Shown here: positions 31,963 through 43,919 of the stretch, one piece after another
How the letters are laid out: each line of letters begins with the position of its first letter
Position numbering within the stretch: position 1 is the first letter of the stretch
Assembly (NCBI GenBank): GCA_936450465.1
Contig: OW388300.1
Span: 16,753,266 to 16,817,265 of the forward strand
Source of the DNA: Gibbula magus
Taxonomy: Eukaryota; Mollusca; Gastropoda; Trochida; Trochidae
DNA length: 64,000 bases
Direction of reading: 5' to 3'
Made by a program: the position numbers and the translations under genes
The notes under the pieces: generated by a model
The model's database searches: none
What the model was told of the DNA's origin: nothing
Seen by the model: only the letters and a program-made list of their open reading frames with translations

Positions 31963-33047
31963 AACAACTAAGCTAATCACTAGATCTAATGGCATTACTG
32001 TATGAGATATCTAGAGGTTAAATAAATTAATCAAACATTATCTAAGGGTTAAATTAAATTAAATCATCTGTATCCAAGGGTTAAATGAAATCATGGAAGT
32101 GTGTCAAACGGTTAACAATAAGGCCTACCACAAATTCTAAACATTAAAGTGCGACCTGTCAATGAGACGGGGAAAGCCTCATGTATTGGCCTACTGCAGT
32201 ACACTACGGTACATGATAACAAAATATGTGTTCTCTTTACATTCTATTTGAGAAATCAGGAAATTGGAAATCAGCAGTAGCCCTAAAATGATAAAATTAT
32301 ATACATGTGCTGGACGTAGGGTTGATTGGTGTCCTAAGGGTCAGTCTACAGCAGCGACCGATCTTGCCGTTTTTGTCAACACACATGGCGTCATCGCCTC
32401 GACGGGAAAACAACGTCTGCGCATGTTCGATAGGTAAAATAATATTCTAGAACAGAAATAATATAGAACAGAAAAGCGAGCCCTTATATGGTGAGGGATT
32501 TTAAAGTCAGGCCATCTACACATGAGTATATAATAAATATAAACAACATGCTGTTTTTTACTAGAATCTTAGAGTATTTATGTTTCTATTGAATGATAAG
32601 TAAACGAGGAAAAGCTGTAATGATATCACATATTCACCATAACTTGGATAATAATATATTATAATATCATGATATTGATCATATAACACTACGTAAAAGA
32701 TAGGAACGTAGTGCTATTTCTGATTAGGATTAAGATTTAAGAGATGTCCAGATGATGGTAATGTGAAACTAATTTTACCACATATAGTTTTGTGAGTGCC
32801 TTGTCTTCATTTTAATTACTAACAAAATGTAGTCATGGTCTCGTGTTCTCCTTTGAAACTTACATTTTACAAATGAAATTTGTAGTGTGTAATCTATTTC
32901 AGTTAACAACATGCAACAGTTACACCTGGATATTATTTTCACGAGTGGCGCAGATATTAGATTTAATCAAATAAGCATAGTTCGTAAATGACGTTCATTT
33001 TATGAATGGAGCACCCATGGTTGCCTTACTTTATCACGGTCTTCCTA
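31963..33047. other. no recognised feature
   Basis: AT-rich sequence with short TTAAAT-rich repeats near 32020-32110; no gene supported. Confidence 0.4.
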
Positions 33048-33160
33048 TGACGTCATCCTAGTGTTACGATGACGTCATATGATTGAAAGTGTTATTTCAC
33101 TGAGTAGAATAACATGTTATTTCACTCAGTGAAAATACAGATTTTATTTTAACCGATAAA
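33048..33160. promoter_or_regulatory. pair of CRE palindromes beside an inverted repeat
   Basis: TGACGTCA at 33048-33055 and 33070-33077, 22 bp apart (about two helical turns). These are followed by GTTATTTCACTGAG and its near copies in both orientations (33090-33140). Regulatory use is speculative because no gene lies nearby. Confidence 0.35.
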
Positions 33161-33708
33161 TGCCGTATTTCACCACTGAACATATAATACAATTTGATAA
33201 CAACAAATATGTATCTCACCTGTGGCTGGCAAAGTTTCAGTGTATTCAGTACATACTAGCTCTACTCAGATACAATTCGATTGAAATAAGTCTTCTATTT
33301 CAACGATAAGTATAACTGGATAAATTTTATATTATAATAATAATTATTTATCTTAAACATGTTGATAATATTACATATTTTGTTACTTGACCGAAGATGA
33401 CATTGTGAACCTCGTTCAAAATATCATAAAACTACTTCATCAAAAAGTGTAATTGCCTATTCTTCATAATCACTAACATACATGGACCCTTGTTTCATGT
33501 TTCATGTGTAATGCCAAGTATTGTTCACGGTTCCAATTGTTTGAGTGTGAAGATTCAGTTTTACGTACTAATCATAAGTGAGGGTGCGATATCTTTGACG
33601 AGATGTATATTTAATACTGAACGAAAAGTCATGTGATAACATTTGTATGCAACAAGTGAATTGATGTTGGTATCAAACCAATGAAAGTGAGTATCTAGAG
33701 TGTAATAT

Positions 33709-33816
33709 AGCCACAGGACAGAAAAATAGGTGGAATCCGCTTGCCTGATCCGCCAAAATTTGGGAGAATCCGGAAGGATCCGGCAAATGGATTCCACCAC
33801 TTTGTGTCTTGTGAGC
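33709..33816. mobile_element. CAC...GTG MITE, copy 2 (102 bp)
   Basis: Element 33712-33813, starting CACAGGACAG and ending TGTCTTGTG, with GTGGAATCC-type subterminal repeats. The duplication AGC is at 33709-33711 and 33814-33816. Palindromic throughout, no frame. Same family as 39675, 45786 and 50251. Confidence 0.85.
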
Positions 33817-33883
33817 CTAGTCATCACTAACAATCATGGAACCCTGTTTCATGTTTAATGCCAATAAGTATTTGAATATTTCA

Positions 33884-34400
33884 ACCACCATGATCTATCT
33901 TTTCTAAAGCCCCCTAATATGCACTTTGTCAAAACACAAATTATCTACAATGACCACAAGACAATGTCCAACCAAGGTTGGCCAGGCCTCAGTACTGCCT
34001 GATCTGAATTACCAAGCTAAGTGGCACATTGACAGTATCTTTGGAAAGTAACACCAAAGAAATGCAAATTCTAGGGTGTAATCTATGTCGATTAACAAAG
34101 TAGCTTCATGCGGAATGGAAAATAGGTGAGGAGCAATGATCCCTTTCCATCCAATGGTGAAAGCATTGAGCCTTCTCCGACATGGGTCGCAGTAATCCAC
34201 CTTCAACCCTGAGACGGATCAGGAATAAAGGATTTGGAATCAATATGATCGAGTGTGTCACACCAGGAAACACTACCATCCGGAATACTTCTTATAGACG
34301 AGGGATTTACACTGAAATACCAATTAGTTTCTTCGATATAAAGTTGTTTTTACACATCAACTGTGAGGAAATTCTGTCATTGATCATACCATTCACATTT
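33884..34400 (+). repeat. direct duplication 2, right copy
   Basis: Partner of 18481-19080, in the same order and orientation. Confidence 0.75.
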
Positions 34401-34689
34401 TGAACTAAAACTGAACAGCGTTTGATTTTTAAGCTCTTTTGTAGTTATAGTAGTAGGTTGACCTATATCTGGTGTTTAAATCCACTCTGACCTTTTCCAA
34501 ATATCATCTCTGGCTTTGAAACATATACTAGTGAAATTTATTTATGGACTGTAATTTTTGCATATTAAAATTGTTATTGAAGACAATTAGACATATGATT
34601 GGATACTGTAAAAAAACAAGCAGACAGAGTCATTAGTTATGTATTTAAGCAACACAAGATGTATTAATCTCTGCCTAACAGTTTTCAAG

Positions 34690-34965
34690 ATGTGATCTGG
34701 AAGTGAACAGTCAAACACATGTACATGGTGATTGTTTCACAGAAGATAATTCATTGTGCTAGGTCTTACAGTTGTTAAGTTCTGATTCAGAAACAAAATG
34801 TTAAGCTGTGTTTCCATGGAAATGGCTAAAGGCTAAATCAGTTGAAAACCTCAAAAGGCACATCTACACATGATGATTGTTACAGATACCAAGTTTCATT
34901 GACCTAGGCCTTGTTTTTTAGTTCTGTTTCGGAAACGAAACCCGGACGGACGGAGGTCATTTCAA
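34690..34965. repeat. dispersed-repeat-like block ending CGGACGGACGGA
   Basis: Text such as CAAGTTTCATTGACCTAGG, then TTCGGAAACGAAACCCGGAC and a short GGAC run, resembles a sequence commonly dispersed in marine invertebrate genomes. Only one copy is in the window, so this rests on general recognition. Confidence 0.3.
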
Positions 34966-35579
34966 TATCCGCCGCAACTTCGTTGTAACGTAGGATGACT
35001 ACCCTCGGTGCCAAACATCTCTTACATACGTTTGGTAGGTATGGAATTCGAACCACGATGGACAAAGTGTTTTGATCGCAGTTAATGTTGAAAACCAAAC
35101 CACTCGCCAATGCGATACTAAATACTTTCCATTTATTACTTTTTGTTCAAAATAGTCTATCATTTGTTGGAGCAAAAGTTGAAAATACATTGCTGCAGCC
35201 AGATCACTAAACAAATATGCCAATATCGTTTGCAGAATTTTTTTTTTAATTTGCTTAGATATGTTATGGGTAATATTCTGATATTTTTATCAAAATGTTA
35301 TCTGAGCAATGAATGGACGTGTATCAGTGATGTAAGGTCCGTAACCATACTGTCTAAATGATTATCTGAATAAGCAAGGGACCACCGTTTCAAATGTCTG
35401 GTTGAGTATGAATAATTCCAAATGAAACGTAATGAAACGATCTATCGTTTTCCTTTGGGTCATTATACTAATGTAAATCTCTCCCTAGCATTTGACTAAG
35501 ATGTTACCATGAGCAGTAATGACTGTTCAATTAGCTGACTGTGTCCTAGCTATATATCGATTGTGACAGATAGATAGGA
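34966..35579. other. no recognised feature
   Basis: No supported gene or repeat. Confidence 0.4.
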
Positions 35580-35787
35580 CCTGAATTACCCTAATACCTG
35601 TATCAATACTAACGGGCCTCCATTAATCAATCTTAGTGAACATGAGACTAACTCGTCTGGACATAGATATCCCTCCACTGATTGATCAGCTGACTGCGAT
35701 GGAAACAATCCCAGAGGATATTACTACACTTCCCATGGCCATGGCACCGAAACATCTGATGAATGCTCAGATGTTCCACGGTTTTCT
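35580..35787 (+). repeat. direct duplication 3, right copy
   Basis: Partner of 25052-25320. Similarity stops where the LINE tail begins at 35788, so the LINE inserted into this copy after the duplication. Confidence 0.75.
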
Positions 35788-36340
35788 TTTATTTGGTTTA
35801 AACATATTTTTAATCATAGCGAATCTGGTTCGGTAAATAAGCAAACTTATATTAATACCTCACCAGTCCATACATATAATAACATTCACACAAGAACTGG
35901 ACATAAACATGAAAAACTGAAGCATACTGATACCATGCGTACATGATTGTTGCTTATGAACAATTCTTTGCAGTTCCACTTCATTAATAATACACGCTAA
36001 TCTAAGATGCTTTATCAAAGCGCTTTGTTTTAATTATGTATTGATGGAGGGATGAGATTATGTTCGTAATAACATTATCTCTGGTTTGCGGTGTTCCATA
36101 TAACACAGTTTGGAGGCTGTGGCCATTTACGTAGAAAAATGCATTACTTCTGGCGACAGTAAATTCTTCACATGTAAACAGGTAATGAACAACATCTTTT
36201 CTTTTACTTCTTTTTAGCATGGGAATATTGGATACTTGATTGTAGCAATAAACACATTTGATTGGGTTTACATGTGAAACATGCGTGGTACAATTGAGTG
36301 TTTTTATGTATCTTTAAGGCTGTTTGCAATGTTTGTAAGT
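35788..36340 (-). mobile_element. LINE fragment: ORF2 end plus 3' UTR (TTTAAAC family)
   Basis: On the minus strand, a degraded ORF2 C-terminus runs from about 36340 to 36002. It includes 'NPIKCVYC' followed by 'DVVHYLFTCEEFTVAR', the Cys/His patch of non-LTR ORF2 proteins. It leads into a 3' UTR shared with 543-870 and the TTTAAACCA tail at 35788. This copy links the short tails scattered over the window to a coding LINE. RT core motifs are absent, so it is a 5'-truncated fossil. Confidence 0.75.
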
Positions 36341-37141
36341 CGAAAAAGCTAGTATGTTATAGCTTTGGGTTAGTGAAGTGAATAATGACAGAGTTGGCCC
36401 AACATTGAATTAGATCAGTCATGATCAACTGCTTTCGTCAAATCATATGAATGTATTTTGGTCACGTGGGGCACAATTCCGATGGACCTACAGTTGTCTG
36501 GTTTTGTGCGGGTATAGTTCTCATAAAACTAGTTCAGACTTATATAAAACACAACAAACATGCCAACTGATTGCTTTAATTGTATTGATAGAAAATAATT
36601 AAATTATAATAAGATTGAAAATCTCAGTGTAACCTTTCCGAAATGATTCTTAAAGTCAAGTCAAGTTTATTCTTATAAGTCATACATAATGACATAGAGT
36701 GAACAAATATACATGAATATAACAAAATACAAATTAATGGAGCATACGAAAGCCATGTTTGATATACAAGGCAATTTAAACAAGTATTGATTATGGACAT
36801 ACGTGAATATATTTTTCAATGGACACATGTTTGCAGTAATAAGCAGGGTGATATTTGTTTCTTAATTCATTTAATAAACTACACTCTAACATAAAGTGAC
36901 ATGCATCCCAAATCTTACACTTAAAGAATGTACATACTCTTCATTATTTGTCAATTCTATACCATCTACCAGTTTCGATGGGGAGTCTGTGATTACATGT
37001 TCTAAGTTTTGTGATATAAAAACGTAAATTCAATGGAAACTGCAGTAAATAGTCTTTCTCTTTCTACCACCACCACAAACCAGATAAAAGAACAACATAT
37101 TTGTAAGTCCCCTGCGACACTTGCGAGGCGTTTATTACGAA
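36341..37141. other. no recognised feature; start may still be LINE-derived
   Basis: The first 100-150 bp may continue the ORF2 remnant, but no motif can be placed. The rest is AT-rich. Confidence 0.35.
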
Positions 37142-37332
37142 TGTACACTATAAGGTTGGTATCGCTCTAAACATCTACAAGGTAGATACATGTACCCTTC
37201 CAGCCAACTGCAAGGTAGATGTCATTTCCGACACCCACAAGGCAGGTATCACTTTCATCATCTACGAGGTAGATACACCTCTGCCACCTATAAGGTAGGT
37301 ATCACTTCTGTCATCTGCAAGGAAGATGTATA
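37142..37332 (+). repeat. minisatellite of short palindromes, about 30-bp unit
   Basis: About seven units, each centred on a small inverted repeat: ATCTAC-AAG-GTAGAT, ATCTAC-GAG-GTAGAT, ACCTA-TAAG-GTAGGT, ATCTGCAAGGAAGAT. Arms change together in some units (T-A to C-G). Confidence 0.75.
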
Positions 37333-37704
37333 ACCTTTTATTTATTTATTTTTATCCAGAAAAGCAAAACACAAAACAACTTAAAACTAACACTAAATAT
37401 ATCAACATAATGTTGAGTCCAGGGCCGTGTTCAAGAGAGGTTTCAAAGTAATCGCTCAATTAGCCCGAGACGAAGTCAAGGGCCAATACAACGGACCGAG
37501 GATCTGTAACTCGGCCAATACGGAAATACGGAATTAATGACAATTGTATTAATTTGCCTCTTTTTGTTCTGTTTGCACAACACTTAACATCTCATTTATA
37601 TTGAAATAATAATTTTAAACAAGATAGGTGAACAGATACCATGAATCAAAGTGAAGCGACAGCTTCGGGCTTACACCAAATGTGCGACTGCGCATGCTCA
37701 AACT

Positions 37705-37775
37705 CATATTTGCCCAGTTTGTCTCGTATTGGCACAGTTTGTCTCGTATTGGCCCAGTTTGACCGTAATGGCCCA
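37705..37775 (+). repeat. short tandem repeat, about 21-bp unit
   Basis: CCCAGTTTGTCTCGTATTGG recurs about three to four times with drift. Confidence 0.7.
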
Positions 37776-39212
37776 GTTGTCGAATCATATGGTCGAGGCA
37801 GTAAATGCCGTATACGTGCCATCACATTGAAAGTTAATTAATAATTTCTAATATAGATTGTATTTCTGTTATCAATGGGAATTTAGCACTTAACCGAGAA
37901 TGTTGTAAGTTGTACATAATATTCGATAATTTACCTTGGATAATAGTAACTTACACCAATATGACAACATTCTTAATTTGATTGACATACTAAGTGGGTA
38001 TCTTCCAATTCCCCGTAAACCATGAAGTCTGTGCCAGAGTTGTTGACTTAACCTTCAATATATATTACAAATTTCAAATTTATACGTTCCAATTGAATAG
38101 TATTTTCACACACTTTAGCACCATACAACGATATCGGCTTAACGGTCTGATCAAAAAGTTTTAGTTGACAATCACCGGGTTTTCCTAACATTTTCGTAAA
38201 ATAGCAAACATTGCACGTGATGATTGGCCAGATTGATGGCTTCACAGAAGCGACCAGTACTTGTGAATAATATACCAAGGAACACGTAATGTTTTTGTTT
38301 TTTTTGGACGATTTTCCAATTCAGAGATTGGCCCAAAAACATACCATCCGATTTAAATGAATTAACATGTGGGATTCTACCAAACTCGCCATATACCATG
38401 TAAAATTGAAAAAAGAAATACGGACATAACAAAATACTATTTTGCATATTTACATGTGCATGAAGCAAAGTATTTCATTATCATATCTTGATGATAATAA
38501 TTACAATTTTCAAAACAGTTCTTCTTTAAAGTAATTAGCAATGATATTTTGAACCTCGTGTTGCTTAGATAATGGCGTTATGTATGATATGTTCTCCAGT
38601 CCCAAAGTAGAATGTAATGTTGCCAACAAAACTATTCCAAAACAAAATGCAACCATTTCAACGTACAGAGGAATTTAGTCTATGCAGAACGTTTCAAATA
38701 GAAGATACGAACACCCTTTGAAAAGAATACTTACCAAATGCAAATCATCAAACATTGTGATCGATTTCAATCCAACACGATCATATAAGAGTAACACAGT
38801 TTGACACAAATGTGATAGAGCTTCACGTATACAGTTGTGTCCAGTTTTGATCCTGAGACAGAATAGTTCACTTGAGATATGTGCAGACAAAATGCGATAT
38901 ATATGCAACACATTCATTTCAGTAATTACATTTAAATATCACTTTATTTCAAACTGTTCATGAATGCCAGAATAAAAACAGATGTAGGTATAATCATAAT
39001 ACGTTATCAGAAATATAGTATACATATACAAATAAAGTCATTTTGGATAATACAAATGAGATATTATTAAATGCAATCAGCTGTCTTGGTTTTTTAAGTG
39101 TTGATTTTAATTGACGAAATCAAATACACCTTATATGAAAGAACTACAGTGTGTGGTACAATACTGCGGCAACGTCTCCTGAGTATTGTTAAAACATTCA
39201 AAAAGAAATAAA
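37776..39212. other. no recognised feature
   Basis: AT-rich sequence; small frames only. Confidence 0.4.
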
Positions 39213-39216
39213 CCCT

Positions 39217-39245
39217 CCCCCCCCCCCCCCCCCCCCCCCCCCCCC
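39217..39245. repeat. poly(C) run, 29 bp
   Basis: C29 preceded by CCCT; simple repeat. Confidence 0.9.
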
Positions 39246-39489
39246 TTCTTCTTTAACATAGATATGCACAAATGAACAGATGGTGAACATACAAATGTGG
39301 ACCAATCAATCCAGTGCAATTGTAACCCACTGGTGCCTTTTTATATTTATCTCTTCTGATAGGAAGTTAATCATAAGGACGGTGCCACACATAATTTGTA
39401 TCGCAGGTGACGTATCTCTCTTCTTAATTGACAACACGTTGACAGAATCAAGATAACTCACGAGATGAACACTAATCTGATTACATTAA

Positions 39490-39850
39490 CGAGCATTGAT
39501 GTTTTCTCTTTCATGTGGTCACTTCCACATAGTTTATCAACGCTATTTTGAATTCTGGCTGTGGTGATTTTGCATTACACCTTAGTTATTTCTCATTTTT
39601 TGACAAATTATGCGACCGGTGATGTATTGTACCTAAATAGTTTGTTTAGTGATGCGTTCATTTACTTTATTTATCACTGGACAAAAGGTAGTGGAATCCA
39701 TTTGCCGGATCCTACCGGATTCTCCCAAATTTTGGCGGATCCTTAAGAATCCGGAAGGATCTGGCAAGCGGATTCCATCACTTTTTGTACTGTGTATCAC
39801 TTTCGGAATGGAAGAAACATTTTAAGGCATGACAATGAAGTTTAACTCAC
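39490..39850 (+). repeat. tandem duplication 4, left copy (holds a MITE)
   Basis: TGTGGTCACTTCCACATA, GGCTGTGGTGATTTTG, TTACACCTTA and TTCATTTAC occur in the same order at 40083-40300. This copy contains the MITE at 39675-39794 and the other does not. Confidence 0.8.
39672..39797. mobile_element. CAC...GTG MITE, copy 1 (120 bp)
   Basis: Element 39675-39794 with ends CACTGGACAAAA and TTTTTGTACTGTG. Target duplication TAT at 39672-39674 and 39795-39797. Its empty site is visible in the tandem copy near 40257-40275. Confidence 0.88.
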
Positions 39851-40082
39851 TCAACTTAATTCAAGACAATACATTATATCATTTCGACCTGTCAATGCTC
39901 TGACATTAATGCATTGTTATCCATAGAAATGTGACACTTGACACGGAATGAGTGAGAGAGAAGGTAATTATTGAATCCTTCAATTGTAGTTCTCTTAGAA
40001 GTACGATGTATGTTTTTATTCATTTTTAAAAATTGTTTTAATTGAATCACATCTAACATTCATCCAGGGGAAAAGACTTGTA

Positions 40083-40300
40083 TTGCTGTTTTCCCTATAA
40101 TGTGGTCACTTCCACATAATCGATTGATGCAAATTTGAACTGTGGCTGTGTTGATTTTGTTCTAATTTACACCTTATTTATTTGTCATTATCGAATTTTG
40201 CAACGGGTAATGTTTTGTACATTATAAAAACTGTTTTATTATTCATTCATTTACGATACATATCAGTTTGTGAATGGAAGACAAAAACGACGGCATCAAA
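40083..40300 (+). repeat. tandem duplication 4, right copy (empty site)
   Basis: Same text as 39490-39850 but uninterrupted at the MITE position (CATATCAGTTTGTGAATGG). Confidence 0.8.
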
Positions 40301-40647
40301 CAGGCACGCTCAACAATTCTACAGACTATCTACACCCCAACGAACACACTGAGACCTTGCTTGCTATGCCAGAAGGATTATACAACCTACATAATTTCTT
40401 TCTGTTCTCCTTGAACAACAAGCTCTACCGTCCATCCCTTTTAAATTTTCAATTAAAGCCTATACAAGTACATAAAATAGATCCTAACGTAGTTCACATT
40501 ATAACTGACATTCTATCAAACGTTAACACTATAGTTTTCATTATATTAGGGAACAATCCGCAAAATCTTAATTATATCAGTTGGGATTTAATATCATTTG
40601 TAACATTAGGGGATCATGACTATCGTTCGAACCTCATTTCTGTCTGA
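40270..40647 (+). CDS. unrecognised frame, 125 aa (weak)
   Basis: Open frame beginning inside duplicated DNA; the matching frame is not kept in the left copy. The peptide has a hydrophobic stretch (TIVFIIL) but no domain I know. It is probably chance or repeat-derived. Confidence 0.12.
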   Translation: MNGRQKRRHQTGTLNNSTDYLHPNEHTETLLAMPEGLYNLHNFFLFSLNNKLYRPSLLNFQLKPIQVHKIDPNVVHIITDILSNVNTIVFIILGNNPQNLNYISWDLISFVTLGDHDYRSNLISV

Positions 40648-40790
40648 TATTGACTTATATTTGATATTGTTTCCCATCACAAAGTATACTGTACTGTTGT
40701 CCTCAAAATACAGAGGATGCAACTGTTCTTTTTCAAATAGAATAGAACCTTAACATAGTTCACAGTATAACTGACATTCTATCCAGCGTC
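40484..40790 (+). repeat. direct repeat pair, about 40 bp
   Basis: TAGTTCACA-TATAACTGACATTCTATC occurs at about 40490-40520 and again at about 40754-40785. Confidence 0.65.
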
Positions 40791-40851
40791 GTCCCGTCAT
40801 TGCCGAATACCTCATCTTTAAAGGGAGAGAGAGTGTGATGAAATGCAGGTA

Positions 40852-41313
40852 CTAGCTGAAAAAAAACAAGCAAAAAACATTTGATATATTAAGAAACAAG
40901 TTCCGCAGGAGATAAGTGTACGTTTCGTTTCGGTTTAGTACGTTGATGCCCCGTTGATCGTCCTGTTGAGTGATGATATCTCTTCTTTTGCAGAAAAATG
41001 TGTATATGCATCTTTGTAGGACTATATATAGATGCGAAAACCAGCTAGGGGTCAATTGGACGCCTAGTAGGGTCTCTTGGAGCCCTGGCAGGTTCTTCTG
41101 AAACCTGGTGGTGTTCCTTGGACCCCATATCAGTGTTATTGTTTGTAACACTGTCTTTCCACCTTGGGGTACTTGATCCTGGGCGCCAGGGCTAGAAACA
41201 TGCAGAAAGCAGCCCACAAAGTATGTTTCACCTCCTGTGTGTGGTCTGATCCTAAGAACGGCACATGTTCTACCGGCTGTAGGAATCATGTATGTTCTTA
41301 GCATTTTTACCAA
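40852..41313 (-). CDS. unrecognised frame, 153 aa (weak)
   Basis: The longest frame outside the LINE. Its middle lies in locally GC-richer DNA with a repeated CTTGGA-CC-TGG-type pattern, which favours a chance open frame. No conserved domain, clear signal peptide or neighbouring gene. It could be an exon, but nothing confirms it. Confidence 0.15.
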   Translation of the reverse strand: MVKMLRTYMIPTAGRTCAVLRIRPHTGGETYFVGCFLHVSSPGAQDQVPQGGKTVLQTITLIWGPRNTTRFQKNLPGLQETLLGVQLTPSWFSHLYIVLQRCIYTFFCKRRDIITQQDDQRGINVLNRNETYTYLLRNLFLNISNVFCLFFFS

Positions 41314-43292
41314 AAGTATAATTTGTGATCAGAATTTGTAGATCTCCTACTATAGGCAGTATGGCCAAGTGGCGTCCATTCACATGGAGTAAAATGTAGT
41401 GTTAGAGGCAGGGAGTGACAATTATTCTGAAACAAGATCAATCAGTTTTGACAAAACGGGTAAAATGATCCGTATATTAAAAGAGCTTGTAATACTACAA
41501 TGTATGACATATTACAAGGAAGGTATGTATTTGTTTATATCTGTCAAAAGAAGACAGTTTATATTAAAATAGCAACTTATTTCTTAATCGTATGTTCATT
41601 GATTGATATCGGGTGTGTACCTTTAGCCCAATAAAGACAATCGTGTTCGGCTCTTCCAAACCTTGTTTTACCACTAAATATACTAGTCATCCACCAAGAT
41701 GTTTTACTTTTAAATAAACAGATTCAGAACATGTTTAAACACTGTCTGTATCTATATCGTATACTTGGGGTTCATTTGAGAGAAGCGAGGAACACTGCGA
41801 AGTACTAAGACAGCGATTTTGTTTTACATACTGAGAATATCCTAAAGATCATCCCCAAGGACCCCATAATCTTATAAAGAGACTCAGATTATGAAGATTC
41901 TTTTGACAAACATATTGTAAATGCCAATGATGATATAGTTGATAATACTAATATTGATGATGACTGTTCTGTAAACTAATTCCTGCTTAATTTGTAAATA
42001 TGATTGAATGTTGACAACGAAAAAGAGTATACTATCCATGATTTGTCAAATTTGCTTGATATAGAACACTTTCCTTTATTAGTATTGTGTCATTTAACTC
42101 AAGGAAGATCTAAGTATTTATCAAAGTTTAAGGAATTTTGATACACCCGAATTTGTCAATAATCTGGTAAAATGTTTGGTGTTTGAGGTCGGTTTGCAGA
42201 TGCTCATAAAAGCAAACTGTGATTCTTGTAACTTTGATCTTTTTGAACATGCTTGTTAAACGCTTCAGTACATAATCGCTAACCATTCTTCAAACAAACA
42301 ACGCTCATGAAAAGCATCAAACCATTAGATATCCTCAAACGATTGACTTCAAAGCAAAAGACACGACACCACAATTCCTTCGAGAGCATTTGACAACTAA
42401 ATATGTATTATCAAACGAGCTACTGGTCTCGACTGCCAGTTCTAATTATATCAAGCATGGCAAAAATACAGTTATCGACGGTATAGTTTATTCGTAGGTC
42501 GTTGCTATGTTACGAACCATCTTAAGGTGTATCGATATCTACAGATTGTTGAACAATCCGCAGATTGTGATCATTCAAGATTGCACGGAATCGCTACATT
42601 GTACACTTGCAAACGTGTATTGAAGATGTACCATTTTTAGCAGTAACTTTGCAATGTGATTATATTTCATCAGAATTTCAGCCACACTTTCGAGTGGCGG
42701 TAGAGATAAAGATAAAACAAGTAGAGGCAATATATCAGTTGATCCAGAGAAGTGTGTGTTGAGCTTGTCACGTGCTTTGCAGTTGATAGTTTAGTGCTGT
42801 TTTAGAGGTGTATCTAAACCTATTGGCTTGTATTGTCGATAGACATGAGCGTCACTAACAACGATTTTTGCAATTCAACACTATTTACATCATTGAGTAA
42901 TAAATAAAATATTAAACTCGGTCCCGTTTGATAACATGTTTATGAAACTCAGAAATGGCATCGGTATTTAACTGGCTTTCGCTCGTTAACATACAAAACC
43001 ATTCACTCGATTCATTAACGTATTATCACACGGGTCATCGTTATTCTATATAAATCCCCATTCTGCTCTGGGCTTTAACATCATATATTGTTACTATATA
43101 ATGCATGTCTTTGGTGGTAACATGATGTAAACATAAAATAGATAGTTGTCTCCAAGAGAAGAATATAGCTCGCCTCCTGGCTCCATTAAAGGCATGTCAA
43201 AGGGTTTTAGTATTAACACATAGAAATATTTACTATCTGCATAGTGTGTTCTTCATCCTCGGTTACCCATGGTTTTATATATGCTCCGTTAC
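41314..43292. other. no recognised feature
   Basis: About 2 kb of AT-rich sequence. A D/N-rich translated patch near 41890-41980 is too short and broken to assign. Confidence 0.4.
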
Positions 43293-43587
43293 TCTCCACT
43301 ATATCACCAATGGGAAACTTTATCAGGAGAATCAGTACTCAAATTACCCGCCCTTGGCTGGCGTAAGCCAATCAGGTACCTGCGAACTAATAACAATTCA
43401 TATCACTTCGTTGCAAAGCATGCGAGGTCATTTTGTTAGCCATCCGTCACCGGTTATCTCCCTTGACCATTTCCGTCTTATCCTATTGAGCATTTTCTTT
43501 GGTCACTGACTTCGTCACGCCGGCCACGGGCGGGTAATTTTAGTACAGATTTCTCTGATAGAGTTTCCCATGGGTGATATAGTGGAG
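43293..43587. mobile_element. foldback element, about 73-bp arms
   Basis: The left arm (43293-43365) has TCTCCACTATATCACC and ATTACCCGCC. The right arm (43515-43587) has the reverse complements GGCGGGTAAT and GGTGATATAGTGGAGA, with a few mismatches. The spacer is about 150 bp. It is probably a short palindromic DNA transposon; no duplication could be assigned. Confidence 0.7.
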
Positions 43588-43901
43588 AGTGGAGAGACTT
43601 TTCCACAGCCTGAATTTTTTGGAGGGGGACCACAATCGAGATGTAAACGCAAATCCAGATATTTAAGACCAACTTTATTGAGAAAAACTTTGATTTTGCA
43701 AGGTACCTCCCCAGAAATGTCAGTTTTTGGGATGTAGCGGTTCTTGAGAAGGTGCAAGTTGTTTCAAATCATTGGACAAACTGTAGTAATATTCATTGCT
43801 AAATGGTTACCTGACGCTCAAATATTACACCTTGGCGTCTCTATAACAAGCCCACCCCCTTGCAAAGTTCACAACACACACACAAACGATCTAGACAAAC
43901 T

Positions 43902-43919
43902 CCCCCCCCCCCCCCCCCC
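43902..43919. repeat. poly(C) run, 18 bp
   Basis: C18; simple repeat. Confidence 0.9.

Noticed and set aside
39131..39319. Gly-rich small protein on the minus strand
   Set aside because: The Gly run is the poly(C) tract read backwards.
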